A stretch of 64,000 bases of DNA from Rhododendron vialii (lineage: Eukaryota > Streptophyta > Magnoliopsida > Ericales > Ericaceae): assembly GCF_030253575.1 (NCBI RefSeq), contig NC_080559.1, forward strand, positions 28,608,501 to 28,672,500, in the 5' to 3' direction. Below, in pieces: positions 33,931-46,462 of the stretch. Every line of letters begins with the position of its first letter. The stretch's first letter is position 1. The position numbers and the translations under genes were made by a program. Below the pieces are notes generated by a model. That model made no database searches and had not been told where the DNA came from. It worked only from the letters and a program-made list of their open reading frames with translations.

Positions 33931-35159
33931 CACCCCATGCCTTCCATTCAATTCACACCATCACTTCTTGCTCTCACTTCTCTCTAGAAACCATTTCTGT
34001 TTTTCCAGGCAGCTTACTGCCCTCCACGAATCTCTATTTTTCTCCTGCTTAAAGTAGTTTTTAGAACCAACTCCCTTCGAGAAAGTTGTAGAGCACTTCG
34101 AAACCTTCAAGTTAGACCCAAGAACCATCCCAATCGGTGAAGAAATGACAAAGATATTGGCATCCGAAGTTCAGTAAAAATCTCGGATTTCCATTTCCAG
34201 ACAGCATACTGTCTCTGCCTTTATCACCATTTTTCTCCTACCTAAAGTAGTTTCTAGGATCAACTTCCTTCACGAAAGTCGTAGAGCACTTCGAGAGCTT
34301 CAACTTTGACCCAAGAACGATCGTATTCGGCCAAATATTGATCGAGTTACTGCCATCCAAAGTTTGGTCCAGATTTGCAAGTTTCACCGCCCGTAGAAAT
34401 CTTCCAACTAGCTTATTCGGCCCCGACTAAGTTTCGGATCAAGGTAGATAAATCTCTACTCATTTTCCCTAGTATAACTTTAGTTATTTTGCTTATGATA
34501 GGGCAAGTTAAAGTATTAGGAATAAATAGCAAGCTCGTTTTACAAAATCTTGAAATGACATTACGATCATGTAGATTTTCTCTACTCACTTCCCTAAGTA
34601 TACGTAGAACCCTAGTCCAATAACTCTACGTATAGTATAGAATCTACGTTAGAAAGTAGCATGTTCTTGATTCAAAGTATCAATATCGTAGATAAGATTA
34701 TCTATTGTTTGGTTTCAAGTGAATAAGCTTATCGTTTAAAATGCATGATTGTCAATAAGTTTATCTCACTAATGGAGGTATGAACATGTTGGATAAATGA
34801 CTTTGTCTTGAATAAACATATGTTGTATTGAATTTCTCAAAAAGTAAGATATAACGATTTTCGAAAGATAAGATTTTAACGCTTGATTTGAAGTATTCAT
34901 ATTTTGATCTTTTCAAGCATGCTTAGTAATATAGAATTGGATGATCTTGTTAGATTACAATGAATGATTTATGGTTGCGTATGCGAAAAGTCCTACCGCG
35001 GAGTCTATGCATGAAAACGTGACACGGAAATCGAGAAAGTTAGAAACATGACACCTAGGGTGTGGTTAACAAAAAGACGTGTTTTGAAAAGGTGAAATGT
35101 TTTGGAAACCGCAATGTGGCCGGACATGGTAGCCCATTGTGTGGTGTGTGTTTTGTGTG

Positions 35160-35459
35160 CCAATGGGAACCCGGTGCGGCGGAACCATTGTGAGGATACT
35201 CGGGAGACCGGAACGGCGGAACCGAGGTTGGGTGTGTGGCTTGGTTATCCGCGTTACGGAGCCAATGCAATTGTGTACCAATGGGAACCCGGTGCGGCGG
35301 AACCATTGTGAGGATACTCGGGAGACCGGAACGGCGGAACCGAGGTTGGGTGTGTAGCTTGGTTATCCGCGGTACGGAGCCAATGCAAATGATTTTGAAA
35401 GGTTGGGTGTGTAGCTTGGTTATCCGCGGTACGGAGCCAATACAAATGATTTTGAAAGG
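35160..35459. repeat. Tandem repeats inside the solo LTR: 118-bp unit x2, then 57-bp unit x2
   Basis: The block CAATGGGAACCCGGTGCGGC starts at 35161 and again at 35279 (period 118). The overlapping shorter block AGGTTGGGTGTGTAGCTTGG starts at 35343 and 35400 (period 57). Open frames on both strands here (up to 139 codons) arise from the repeat. Confidence 0.9.
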
Positions 35460-36340
35460 TTGAAATGTTGACACGGTCTACGATGAGTCGCGTAGGAGAA
35501 ACACGAAAATCTTGGACACCAACGATAGATGATTAACGAATGTGGATGTGTCATTGTTAGCTGTATATACATGTATCATGTGGAAATCGATGATTGTATA
35601 ACCTGTTGTTTGTAAGTTATGGGTTAGCGGGTATGAGTTTGTTCTATTGAGCGTTGTAGCTCACGGTGTTACCTTTTGGTGACCCTGACATATTATATCG
35701 GTGGCGACGCTGGTATAATGTGTCAGACTCCTTAGATGAACAGGATAAGATGTACACCGTGGAAGCTTTTGGAGCAGAGGAGCTTGCTAGGATGGAAGAG
35801 CAAGCAGAGTAGTGTTAGGAACCCGAGTTCCTTTCTTGTTGAATAAATGTACCTTTTCCTTATGATGTATTTATGATGTAATAATGAGCCAGACTCTCTT
35901 TATTATATAATAAATGCCTCATTTAACGTACCCAAAATTGGGGGCGTTACAAAGCCCATGTTTTGCTAAAATTTTGAAAAACATTTTTTTTTTTAATTTT
36001 TTTGGGAAAAAAAATCCTGAAACGTTTTTTTTTTTTGGGACCAAAAAAGAATAACGTAACGTAAAAAAAAAATACACTCTGCAAAATTTTGGCCGGAATT
36101 TCTGGTATCCCGATACCGGCTGGTATTTTTCGAAAAGTCCGGTACCGACTGGTAAGAACTGGTATTGAGACCGGCACGAAATTGGGGGGTTAGGGTACCG
36201 ATTCTTCATCAAAACGATACGTACCGGCCGGTACGGAACGGTATCAATAACTATGATAATAGTAGTACAATGCATGGGGTCTCCAAAATTCCTTTTCTTG
36301 GTGGCGTACACTCTGCATATGTACAAGTTGTTTTTTAGTA

Positions 36341-36586
36341 CTCCTTCCGTCCTGATTTGTTCGTCCACTTTTTGACTTTTTTATGTCCCAAAATATTTAT
36401 CCATTTGACTTTTTAATGAAATAAATGTCCTTTTTGCCCCTTGCTTTGTTCAAAAAAAAAAGTAACTTTTTAAAAAAGTTTATAAAGGGTAAATGTTGGA
36501 AAGTTGAGTGTTTGTAAGTGTAATCATTATGTTCTTTAAAAAAGTTGAGTTCCAAAAAATGGACAAACAAATCGGGACAGAGAGAG
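36341..36586. mobile_element. Stowaway-type MITE
   Basis: The left end CTCCTTCCGTCCTGATTTG and the right end read inward CTCTCTCTGTCCCGATTTG are flanked by TA (36339-36340 and 36587-36588). 246 bp, AT-rich interior. Confidence 0.85.
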
Positions 36587-36588
36587 TA

Positions 36589-37547
36589 CAATTTTTGAGG
36601 GTCGGTCCACACAGATCTTTGTTCAATTGTTCTGGTTTAATTAGTCCAGCTAATGGACGGCTCAATTGATTCTTCAAAAATTAGTTAAAGTGCACATAAC
36701 TTGATTCGAACATCTTGAGTTATCGTATCAAAAGATTGCTATCACTTGAGCTAACCAATGTCAGTGCGATGTGTAAAATCTTTCCCTCTCATCTTTAGGA
36801 AAACGGTGAAGTTATTGAAATATTGCGCCACATCTTTACTCCTTAGTCACACAAGTGCGACATCCACCTTATCAACCATTCTTCCTAAATTTTTGGCATT
36901 TTTGATCATTTTTTTTTGAATTTTTGATAGATTCACGTTAGTTTTTTTGTTATTAATCATTCATGTCGACGAGATTAGTCTAAAAATTAGAAAATTTGAC
37001 CAAAACCAAAGGAAAAAAAAGGATTAAAAAATAAAAAACATACTACTAAATAGTTGGTATTTCTGGCAATCTATGTCGTTTTATATGAACTTTTTTAATT
37101 TCGGTCCACATATTTATTGTTTTTTTATTTCTCTCGTCCAGCCAATAATTAATCCCTACGTGTACGCAAAAAGTTAAACAAAATATTATGAAAATCAAAA
37201 AATACAAGACAAAAGATTTAAGGAAAATGGAGCCTTAATATGTACGTAAGGGCCACATTATTAATAACTAGTGAGATGATTGCGCACAAGGCATGCAATT
37301 GAGGCCCAACACAAAGAAATTGAAACACAAATCAAAAGGCTATACACCAACAGCTCCGGTTTGGAAGGGATAGTAGCAATTGTTACAAAAAGGAAGGCAC
37401 AATGCCTCAGAACAGCTACTATCAGATATATACAGCTGTGGTGGTAGCAAGGAACCGTAAATCAAAAGACTATACGCCAACGACAATGCCTACCAAAATA
37501 AAGTAGGTGATTAGTTCTAGTTTTAGCATGCTTACTGAGCTAGGCTT
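36589..37547. other. Intergenic DNA, no gene seen
   Basis: AT-rich. A short phrase GGAAGGATAG/CTATACACCAACAGC and a later near-copy AGACTATACGCCAACGAC (37346 and 37466) hint at a repeat end, but I could not define an element. Confidence 0.4.
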
Positions 37548-38104
37548 TTATGGTGATTCAAGAGTTTCTTCTGATATGGTTGTGGGATGGTCATCTTCTT
37601 GGAAGAGCTTGTTCTTCACTTTGGTTTCAACTAATGGAGGTTTTTCTGTCTTTGTTGCTGGATCTTCCTTTGAGTTATCTTTACTCAAGGCAGGTTTGAT
37701 GCTTTTGATTTTGTATGTGAGAAGCTTGACACCATGGGATGGGTATTCTCATGGTATCAATTGGATCAGGTATTCATTTTCTATGGCCACTTTTGGGAAG
37801 ATATCAACAATATTTTGGTTGTTCTGTTAAGGGTAGAATTTGTTGTTCAGTTGTCCAATAGAAATCTGGAATTGCGAATTTAATCTAACTTGCAGAATTG
37901 AAATTCACCTCTGCAGCATAGTTCAGAAGTGTTCTCCCATCAACTAACAAATATTCTTCAGCATGATTCTCAAACATTGTTGCAATTATCGAACCAGAAG
38001 CATCGGTCAACAGTACTTCAAATTTCACTCTGCTTTTTTAGCCGCCTATTAGCATATGCTTCTCGTCTCAGTCGATTCCGCAATTCTTGCACTTCATCGT
38101 CCAT
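37548..38104 (-). pseudogene. Possible relic of an OB-fold (RPA1-like) protein, perhaps Helitron-borne
   Basis: On the minus strand an ATG at 38104 opens a short basic peptide, MDDEVQELRNRLRREAYANR, in the style of N-termini seen in plant Helitron genes. In another frame the next 130 bp encode VKFEVLLTDASGSIIATMFE and NHAEEYLLVDGRTLLNYAAE, which resembles a beta-barrel OB-fold of replication protein A large-subunit-like proteins. A GT donor follows at 37908. Further down a frame ending at 37548 gives an acidic, Lys/Pro-rich tail (PPLVETKVKNKLFQEDDHP). The frame changes could be introns or decay. I did not find Helitron termini. A search of plant RPA1-like and Helitron proteins would decide. 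Confidence 0.4.
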
Positions 38105-39250
38105 TTAATTATCTGAAATGCGGAATCTATGTCTCAACTAAAACTAATAATCTGCAATTCTACATGCAATCACTAATGATGAAAACTTCCTTAACAATCC
38201 TAAACATAATTGACCATATCTAAGCTTAGAACAACTCTTGGAAAGAAAAAAGATTCCGACATTTTTCCTATTTAGCAACTTAGAATCTGAATTAACGTTT
38301 AGCTTGAGTTTTGGATCATTTCCAAAAAGTAATACTCATTGAGGCATTGAATCAAACAGCTGGTGCCCATCTCTCCATATTGCTACCATATCAACTGAGG
38401 ACATGCAATACTATTTATGAGAGGAAACCAAACTGAAACCAAACTGAATTCCAAATCCAAACTGAATTCCAGAGTGGTCAATTGAAGCAAAGTATACGGA
38501 ACCTAGAAATGCAGAGTTCATCTCGTCTGAATTTGTCCTTTCAAGAATACGAATGGTACATGCAAGCAAATAGAAGCCAAAAAAAAAAGGAGGAAATTAA
38601 ATTGGAGTTTCCAGCATGAAATTGGAGTTCCAGAGTGCAGCAACTGAACTGACCTGCGCGTCTTGCAATCAAATTCAAGCACCGTAGAAAGAAAGTAGAA
38701 GAAAACATTAAACAGCCTTGACGAGCATCAATTGAGCGACGGCGGCGTCTGTGGCTCTATGTCTTCTCCTGGTTCTTCTGTACTCTCTAAGGGGAAAATG
38801 GAGATTATACTTCAAATGGATGAACAATCAATAATGCCAAGGGTACAACCGTACAACAAACCTTGTACAACAGCCATGCACATATTCGTTTTGCGCCTGT
38901 CTCGGACCCACAAAAATAATCAGAGCCGCTCATTTTGTTCAAAATTTTGCTTAAGGTCTAATTTCAATCCGAAATTGATAAATAAAGACGTTTATGAATT
39001 ATACAACTTTGCTTTAGAATTTGGCCTTAATTTCTGAAGCAAAGTTGGATGATTCGTAAACGCCCTTACCGGATTGAGATGATTTTTTACAAAAACACTA
39101 AACAATATATTTTGAACAAAATTAGCGGTTCCAATTATGTTTGAGAAACTCGAGACGGGCAAAAAAATGGATCTGTACACGATTGTTGTACAGGATTTGC
39201 TGCACTTGTAGCACTACTGACAATCCCCAAAAAAAAGGAAAATTCTAACT
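38105..39250. other. Intergenic DNA, no gene assigned
   Basis: There is a short tandem phrase AACCAAACTGAATTCCAAATC/CAAACTGAATTCC near 38437-38470. The 101-codon plus frame at 38732-39037 shows no family features. Confidence 0.4.
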
Positions 39251-39342
39251 CTACACCCACTTACACACTCATACTCATAATACGTGTGTACGGGCTCCAC
39301 CTCCTATTGTGAGTATGAGTGTGTAAGTGAGTGTGAAGGTAG
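39251..39342. mobile_element. Short foldback MITE, same family as 15006-15132
   Basis: Left arm CTACACCCACTTACACACTC and right arm GAGTGTGTAAGTGAGTGTGA pair over about 35 bp. The centre (GGGCTCCACCTCCTATTGTG) resembles that of the hairpin at 15006. No coding capacity. Confidence 0.65.
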
Positions 39343-39756
39343 AACGATTGAAAAAAACAAAAGGATGAATAATCCACGTGTACGGTTTGGACGAAGATCA
39401 CTTTACTGTGTGTTAGATCATCACTCTGCCACGTCTTGACAAACACAACAAATAACCAATGTCAAAATTGTTTTGATGGGGGGTGTTTTGGTAATATCCC
39501 CGTACCAAAACTCAAAAGCCCAACTGGCTCTTTATATACAGGAGGGATTTCTGCCGTAAATTATTACTCCCATTAAAAAACCTTACCAGTTGCCCGTTGA
39601 AGTCTGCGGCTTCATTTTGAAGATTAAAAAATGAGAGTACTATTTATGGAGTAGTAATTTTTACACAAGTTAAACAAAACTGGTGAAGTTTAAAAAGTTG
39701 GTCACGGTGGTTGATTATCATCCAAATTCGAGAGAGAGGGAGAGAGAGAGGAGAAA

Positions 39757-42700
39757 ATGTGGTGGTTTAGGAGAAAAGGGCCTTCTGGGTTCTCTTATTC
39801 TTCTACAGCTGAGGAAGTCACAGAGGGAATCGACGGCTCTGGCCTTACTGCCATTGTTACAGGTCACACTCTTCATCGCTGGTTTTGCTCTGTGGCTTTT
39901 CTTTCTATTAAGATTAGTTTCTGGGTTTAATTTTCGCTCTACTGAATATCAATTTTTTCACGAGTATTCAGTTTTGTTTTGATGTTTACTGTGGCTGGGT
40001 TTGTCTCAAGATTCTCCGTTTCCATTTCTTTCACAGAAAACATTCCAAATCATTGGTCAAACTCAATGAATTAAAGATTGAGTTTCTTTTTACTCGTAGG
40101 AGGAGTACTTAGAGCATCTCCAGCCTTCAAACTCAATGAATTAAAGATTGAGTTTCTTTTTACTCGTAGGAGGAGTACTTATTCTCTAACACAAAATTGA
40201 TGTACGAACACCATGAGTCTGCCTCATAAAATTAAAAAAAAAAAAACCCAAAAAATTCAGCAAATGATTGTTATTTGCACAACATTTGAGGCCTCACTTT
40301 TCATTCACACAACCCAGTTGCATATGTTGTTCTCGAATTCCTTGCTACCGGATTAGAGTTAGAGAACAATAGATGCACACCTTTCAAACCCAACTCCCGA
40401 TACGCAACAGGTAGACATACACATGAAAGTTTTGGTATAGCTATAACCAGGAAGAATGTACTGAGAACTAATGGCTACAGGGTCGGGTTTTCTCTTTAGC
40501 TGTAGATTGGGAAGCTTAACATAATTTGAAGCAAGGTATCTTCGAGACAGATGTCAAATTTCTTTTGCTTTGCCATCAAGTGGTCATATAATACTTCTAC
40601 CACGGCCTCACATGAATCTACTCGATTATTGTGAACCCAGAATTTGTGGCAGATGTGCACGAGGTTTTGAGCATTATTTGTTGCCTTTAGGCCTTGCTTG
40701 ATTGGTGGACTAAATTGAGGGAGGGGATAATGATACAAAACCCGGACTAAATTGAGGGAGGGGATAATGATACAAAACCCCCACGACTAAGCGGAGTAAT
40801 CCCATTCTCTGGGATTATCAATGTCAAACAGCCTATCATTCGATATTCTTGTTTTTTTGCGAGATTGGTTATCCAATAGATAAGTAATACGTCTACATGC
40901 ACCCAAAAGCGGAAATGCGTGTCCCACAGGATTTGTGATTCAATCCCACCCTCTAATCTGTAGATCAAACAGGGCCTACTTCCTTCTTCTTTTTTCCTTA
41001 ACCACCCATGCTGTTCTTTCAGCAGAGCACATGAATTTTGTGGTTGGTCTCAAGACTATTATTATCTTTTTAGTTTTTAACTTTCCTTGGGCCAAAAGCC
41101 ATTTGTCACTCTTCTTTGTGTAAACCCTTTCATCAGGAAAACACTAGCTAAAATGAATGGGGTACTGCATCTCACTACTTTTGGAATTTTTTCGCTGTTA
41201 TTTTTTTACCTGCACACAGGAGCATCAAGTGGTATTGGCACTGAAACTACCCGCGTTCTTGCATTGCGTGGTGTCCATGTTGTCATGGGTGTCAGGAATA
41301 TGGAAGCAGGCAAAGGGGTTAAAGAAGCTATAGCGAAAGAAATTCCAGCTGCAAAGATTGATGCCATGGAGTTGGATCTCAGTTCAATGGCATCTGTTAG
41401 AAAATTTGCATCAGAGTTCAATTCCTCGCATCTTCCTCTAAACCTTCTAATGTAAGAGAATGATAGGAGCAGTAAATCACATTGTCTCTACTTTTGCGTC
41501 ATAGTTATAGATATCTTCTTGTAATGCTTCCTCTTTTAAGTGCATCTTTACCTTAATTGGAGATGATGATTAAATGTTGCCTTCTTTATTGTAAGTAACA
41601 ATGCAGGAATAATGGCAACTCCCTTCATGCTTTCCAAAGACAACATAGAACTACAGTTTGCCACGAACCACATAGGTATGCTTTTCTCTTTAGTCCTTAT
41701 TCACCATGAGGCAAAAAACGGAAGATCCTGATTTTCGATATTCCTTGTTCAATGATAATTGTTATTGTAATGCGCTTGGAGGTGTAACTCATCTTCTAAT
41801 TAGGGAAAAGAATTGTTAAAACTTTGCAGAACAGATGAAACTACGGAACTAAAGACGTACAGTGAAAATATAACGTAATCTTCGCACTCTCTCCTATTAT
41901 GATATGTCTTGAGAGATAGAATACGATTACGATGTTAAAGAATAGAACCCCACATAGCTTGGGAATGGAATGGGGTTTCACAGTTCACTTAATAGAATGT
42001 TGGAACCTCCACCTAATTGCTTATGCTTTTGGGTTTGATATAAAGTTTCCACATACGAATCCTCTCTGCTTTCAATAGGCAACATGTAATTGTTGTTCGT
42101 GCACTTGCACTTTGGACTATGGAACTTAAAAATAATTTCCGACCGTATTGATATTTATTAGAACTACATTGCAGGTCATTTTCTTTTGACAAATCTGTTG
42201 TTGGACACCATGAAGAAAACATCAGTTAAAATGAAAAAAGAGGGAAGAATTGTGAATGTTTCGTCAATGGCTCACAAGTATACGTACGGTGAAGGAATGC
42301 GCTTTGATAAAATTAATGATCAAGCAGGGTAAGTGTTTGTTCCCTTTGATCTGAGGTTAATTGAACACATTCTAGAGTAGTACATGCTACTGTCAGCTAA
42401 ATATGTACTAATTGCGGAGTGGAAATGTTCATCATCATGTGCAAACAAACTGTCTTTTTGTGCTCAAAAAAGTTTTCATAATGCATGTCAGTTAGAAATC
42501 TGAGTGAACTGCCCATGCTTGACACTAACAATCTACATACGGTTTTGACATCTGAAAGTTTTTTCCCCTTTATTGGCATGGCTGTTACTACTATTTTTAC
42601 CATAGTCAACATGGTGTGATACTGTAAATAAGCTGTAATTGTATAACACACCAACATTAAACAATCAGTTGGTTGTGTCCATCTAATCCGGTGCCTGAAA

Positions 42701-45131
42701 ATTTAGTTCCACTGGCGCATGGGTTTATCATTTATCAATATTAAGTTCTTAACGACAAAACACCAATGTTAACCACACCATTAGTTGTGTCTCTCTGATT
42801 TGATACTTCAAAATTTAATTACAAATGCACTTGTTTATCAAAGATTTCTGTTGTCTTATTTTAAACATGTTGAATATCATTGAAGTTTTACTTTTTCTAG
42901 TCATCAGTTCAATTCATCTCTTGTCAAAGCGTTCTTATGCATATACCCATGTGACGTAGTAGGCATTACTCTTTGGTCAAATGAAATAACTTGTGGCCCT
43001 AGATCAGTGTCTGAGCAACCTAAGGTGAGCCTGCTTTAGACTTTTCAAACCCCTTTATTATTGGGTTTTCGGATTCTAACCCCATATTTATGCTACTAAA
43101 TTTTAACCCTCGGAGTCATATCCATACCCATACATGTAGAGGATAGTTGCATTGCACATATGTGCACTTGCAATTGAAAAAATTGATGTATTCGATCCAG
43201 AATATGCTCCTATCCACCAATAAGTGAATAACTATCTGAAATGAATAACCTTTATCTTTTTTTTAAAGTTGGGTTAGTTATATGCATACAGGTACAGCAG
43301 TGTATTAGCATATGGCCAATCCAAGCTTGCTAATGTTTTGCATGCTAATGAGCTTTCTAGGCACTTAAAGGTATCCGCTGAACTTTTAGATTAGTTATCC
43401 TTTGATTTCAATTTTTTCCTGTAGACTGATGGTGGGTGTGTACCACTTAGTAAAATTACTTTTCAGTAGATATCGTTGCTTTTTCTTCTGTTCTGTTTAA
43501 TTATTGGTATGCCCTAATAATGCATCTTATTGACTCTAAAAGAGAGAATTCTGGGTCGCTATTAGACTCAACTTTTGAATACTTCCTTTCTCCACTCTTT
43601 TATTGATTTTTTGGTCGTATGGGCCTAAATCTCTGGCTTAAAGGAATAACAACATAATTCCTTTATCTTGTTAGTCAATGGCCATGAATTTTCGGAAGAA
43701 AAAGAATTTCAACTTACGAAGCTATTGGATAAATGGTGTTCCCACACCAAAAAAAAAAAAAAATTCAAAAAAACTTATGAAGCTATCATTTTTGCAGTAA
43801 ATAGATTGTCCATTAAATCCTTCTACACAAAAATCTTTACCAGTGTTAGTTTTAATTTTGTTGTGAGTATGACATTCAGTACGCAAGTGCTTTTATAGGA
43901 TGCCAGAACCTCCCATGTAGACTTTACTCTGACTAGATAGATACTCAAGTATTTTATTGTCTTTGTTGAACAGGAAGATGGGTCAGAAATAACTGCAAAT
44001 TCACTTCACCCGGGACCAGTTACTACCAATCTCTTCCGTCACTTCAGCTTTGTTGAAGGTATTTCTACACCCATTGACCCTATGTTGTCAACTTGATTGG
44101 ATATAGGAATCAGCCATATGTACGTATACTCTGCGTGTATGTGTTTTTTTGTGTTGAGTCACCATCATCATTTGTTATATTTGCTCGGTTGCACCGTAGT
44201 CATGTACATCCATGTTGTACCCAGGTTTTTACTTGTTTCAAGTTTAGTTTCCGTCGTTCTTGCTTTCGTACCATGCCTTTGGAATGCTTGTCTCTGCTTA
44301 CTTCAAATGATCAGGTTACCTCATCTAATATAAACTTTTCTGCAAAAAAAAAAAAAAAAACTTCCTATTTAAATTCCGAGGCCAGTTGGCCACAATTTCC
44401 CCATGGACCTTGTATCATAATTGTTAACGTATAAGATGGTAGTGTTATGCTATTGCGATGAGGCATCCTTAGTTTAAAAGTGCTACATTTGTTATCCCAT
44501 TTTTTGTTTGATGTCAATGTTAGGCTGTCAGTATATGTGACTCTTGAAGTCCTCTGCTCTAGAAGAATTATCTTCAACTCTAATTGCAAGCAGCCAAGGA
44601 TTCGAACACTTACCCATTGCTATCTTGTGCTGCTTTTCTGTTTGGTGCAGGTCTTGTTAGCAAGCTTGGTTCTTATGTGCTGAAGAATGTTCAGCAGGTA
44701 AGCCTTGTCTTGGACTCAAATACATACACATAATGCAGATTTATAAATAGATTGTTTTCATTTTGTGACTGAATGTTCGACTTGCAAATTACCAGTTTTC
44801 TTAGATCCTTTGATTCCCATTTTTGTCTTTTTTAAGATAGGAACAACATTGCTTTGTTGGAAGAGTAGAATGGGAAAGAGAATGGAAAAGCACATGTATT
44901 TTCTTATTTTCACTTCTGCACACGTTTTTCAGGTTTTGATTTTGTTTTTCGCTGCATGATATATGTCTGTAGGGGGCGGCAACGACATGCTATGTGGCAT
45001 TGCATCCTCAAGTCAAGGGGATAACTGGCGAATATTTTGCAGACAGCAACTTGGCAAAAGCAAGTAAACATGGTACGGATGTCAACTTGGCAAAGAAGCT
45101 CTGGGATTTCAGCATGAACTTGGTTAAGTGA
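39757..45131 (+). CDS. Short-chain dehydrogenase/reductase, TIC32-like, 8 exons
   Basis: Exons: 39757-39862, 41220-41451, 41596-41675, 42175-42328, 43292-43370, 43974-44058, 44651-44697, 44973-45131. Together 942 nt (313 aa), in frame with GT-AG introns. The classical SDR motifs are present: cofactor loop TGASSGIG (35-42), NNAG (114-117), VSS with the catalytic serine (168-170) and YGQSK (Tyr198, Lys202). The N-terminus [20 protein letters not shown] and the C-terminal half match plant 'short-chain dehydrogenase TIC 32' and retinol dehydrogenase-like proteins. TIC32 is an NADPH-dependent dehydrogenase of the chloroplast inner-envelope import machinery, but this family has several paralogues, so the exact role is uncertain. 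The GA-rich leader lies directly before the ATG. The exon 1/2 join falls within the TGASSGIG motif. Intron 1 carries a MITE and a duplication. Confidence 0.9.
40058..40180. repeat. 70-bp direct duplication in intron 1 of the dehydrogenase gene
   Basis: The sequence CAAACTCAATGAATTAAAGA through CGTAGGAGGAGTACTT occurs at 40058 and again at 40128, exact over about 53 bp, with AGAGCATCTCCAGCCTT between copies. Confidence 0.9.
40690..40976. mobile_element. Probable Tourist-like MITE in intron 1 of the dehydrogenase gene
   Basis: The left end GGCCTTGCTTGATTGGTGGA and the right end read inward GGCCCTGTTTGATCTACAGA are inverted repeats with mismatches. The flanks are TTA on the left and TAC on the right, so only TA is certainly duplicated. 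A 35-bp internal tandem duplication (GGACTAAATTGAGGGAGGGG...) lies at about 40709-40780. Confidence 0.6.
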
Positions 45132-46365
45132 AGCACCCCATATGTATCATAATAGACTACAAAGGGTTTCTCGGTTCATAATCGGCTTGCTACCACAGAG
45201 GCGTAGATACAATGGTTAAATGTATTGCCGAATTGTTAGGTTTTTCGCAGATGTATTATGTATATTGAGTTGCTTTCATTCTTCGATATACTAGATCTAT
45301 AAGAGGAGTTGCGCAGTCATTCTGGTGGCTCATCCCCGTGGTAGCCTGAAGGAATATCAAAACTCTCGTGTATAATGTTTACAACTTCTTATAAGCACAT
45401 AATAAATCTACTTATTGGCAAATTGGCTAGCTTTCGAGGATTGGTAGGATCTATCAAAAATTTCTTGCACAGAATGGATTTGAATAGGACTCTGTAAAGC
45501 AAAATGCTGTGGATTCTGTTAATTTCTCCCGTTATTACCCTTCACACTTTCTTTTTGTCCTCATTATTGGACACTTGTCCTTTGACTTTCTCACATGAAG
45601 GGGTAATATAGTAAATTAATATGAATACAAAATTAAAAAAAGCGGGCAAAAATCAATTCCCATTTGTTTCACTGCTATCCTCAATTTTCCTCATCCCTGC
45701 CCTGCCAAAGTTACTGTAAGCGAGGCAATGGACTGTATGTACAATTTCAAACCCATTATACCAAAATACCGAGTGTAATAAGCAAGAAAAATGGGTCTTC
45801 TGAATTCGTTCCTTTAATATGCTCAAAAGGTCATGTACACCCAAAAAATCAGATAAGAACAGTTTAAATTGGTGGTTACACCTGAGCCAAGCAAAAGCTG
45901 TTGCAACAAATGGCCGGATTCGGCACAATCTGCAACTGCCTCTTTACAAAATATGACACAAATTCTGTATGGCAATGTCACCTCCCAAAAGTTCTACTAA
46001 AGCTACTTATTGTTCTACAAGGATATAACTTACAGTATTCTGATACCACACCTTTCAGTTTGAAGGATCTGCTATACAGTTGACTGTTCGAACTTCGAAG
46101 CTACCTTCCCCCGGCAAAATCTACTATTCCTTTGTACCCGCAGATAGTCAAGTGTCAGAAGGTGGCCTATGCTCTCACCTTTATACAAGCCATATGACAT
46201 CTATATTTAGACGGCAAGTCTTCAGTTTCCGGGAATCCTACACAGTCCGTTCAAATGCCATAAGAGATTTACTTGCTTCAGCCTCTTCATCTTCAAAAGG
46301 TCTCACCATCCCACGTAGTTTTCATTTGTACATCTTAGCACTTATTTTACAATTAGATTCTTCCT

Positions 46366-46399
<34 letters not shown>

Positions 46400-46462
46400 A
46401 ACCCTGAAGACAAAAGGCCGTGTCAAAAGCTTGCCCTTCACGCTACAGAAGTACAAATGAAG
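45132..46462. other. Convergent 3' regions of the dehydrogenase (+) and YODA-type kinase (-) genes
   Basis: 1.33 kb separates the two stop codons. It holds both 3' UTRs, with AATAAA-like motifs at about 45401 on plus. The 106-codon plus and 91-codon minus frames in it show no family features. Confidence 0.5.

Larger units (their letters stand above)
32495..35951 (+). mobile_element. Solo LTR (3457 bp) with 5-bp target duplication AAGCC
   Basis: It starts TGTAACGACCCTGATTTTTG and ends TTGGGGGCGTTACA. The terminal TGTAACG/CGTTACA inverted repeat and TG...CA ends are typical of LTRs. AAGCC occurs on both sides (32490-32494 and 35952-35956). A TATA box CTATAAATAG (33921-33930) and AATAAA-like sites near 35843 and 35907 fit promoter and polyadenylation signals. 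No internal coding region or second LTR is present, so it is a solo LTR. Long LTRs with TGTAACG ends are common in Tekay/Del chromoviruses; this family assignment is inferred. Tandem repeats lie at 35160-35459. Confidence 0.85.
32077..36255. mobile_element. hAT-like non-autonomous transposon (~720 bp of its own) interrupted by a solo LTR
   Basis: The ends are CATAGTTCTGAATACCGTT and, read inward from the right, CATAGTTATTGATACCGTT. An 8-bp duplication ATAATAGT flanks both sides (32069-32076 and 36256-36263), as for hAT elements. The subterminal parts are rich in GGTACCGG/CCGGTACC-type palindromic motifs on both sides (32123-32162 and 36107-36240). No transposase is seen. The LTR at 32495-35951 lies within it. 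Confidence 0.85.

Noticed and set aside
33800-33960. GA-rich tracts and a TATA box as a possible cellular gene promoter
   Set aside because: The region lies inside the solo LTR and is better explained as the LTR's own promoter.
35055-35474. A 139-codon minus frame and several overlapping plus frames
   Set aside because: All arise from the 118/57-bp tandem repeats inside the solo LTR; open frames occur on both strands with no family features.
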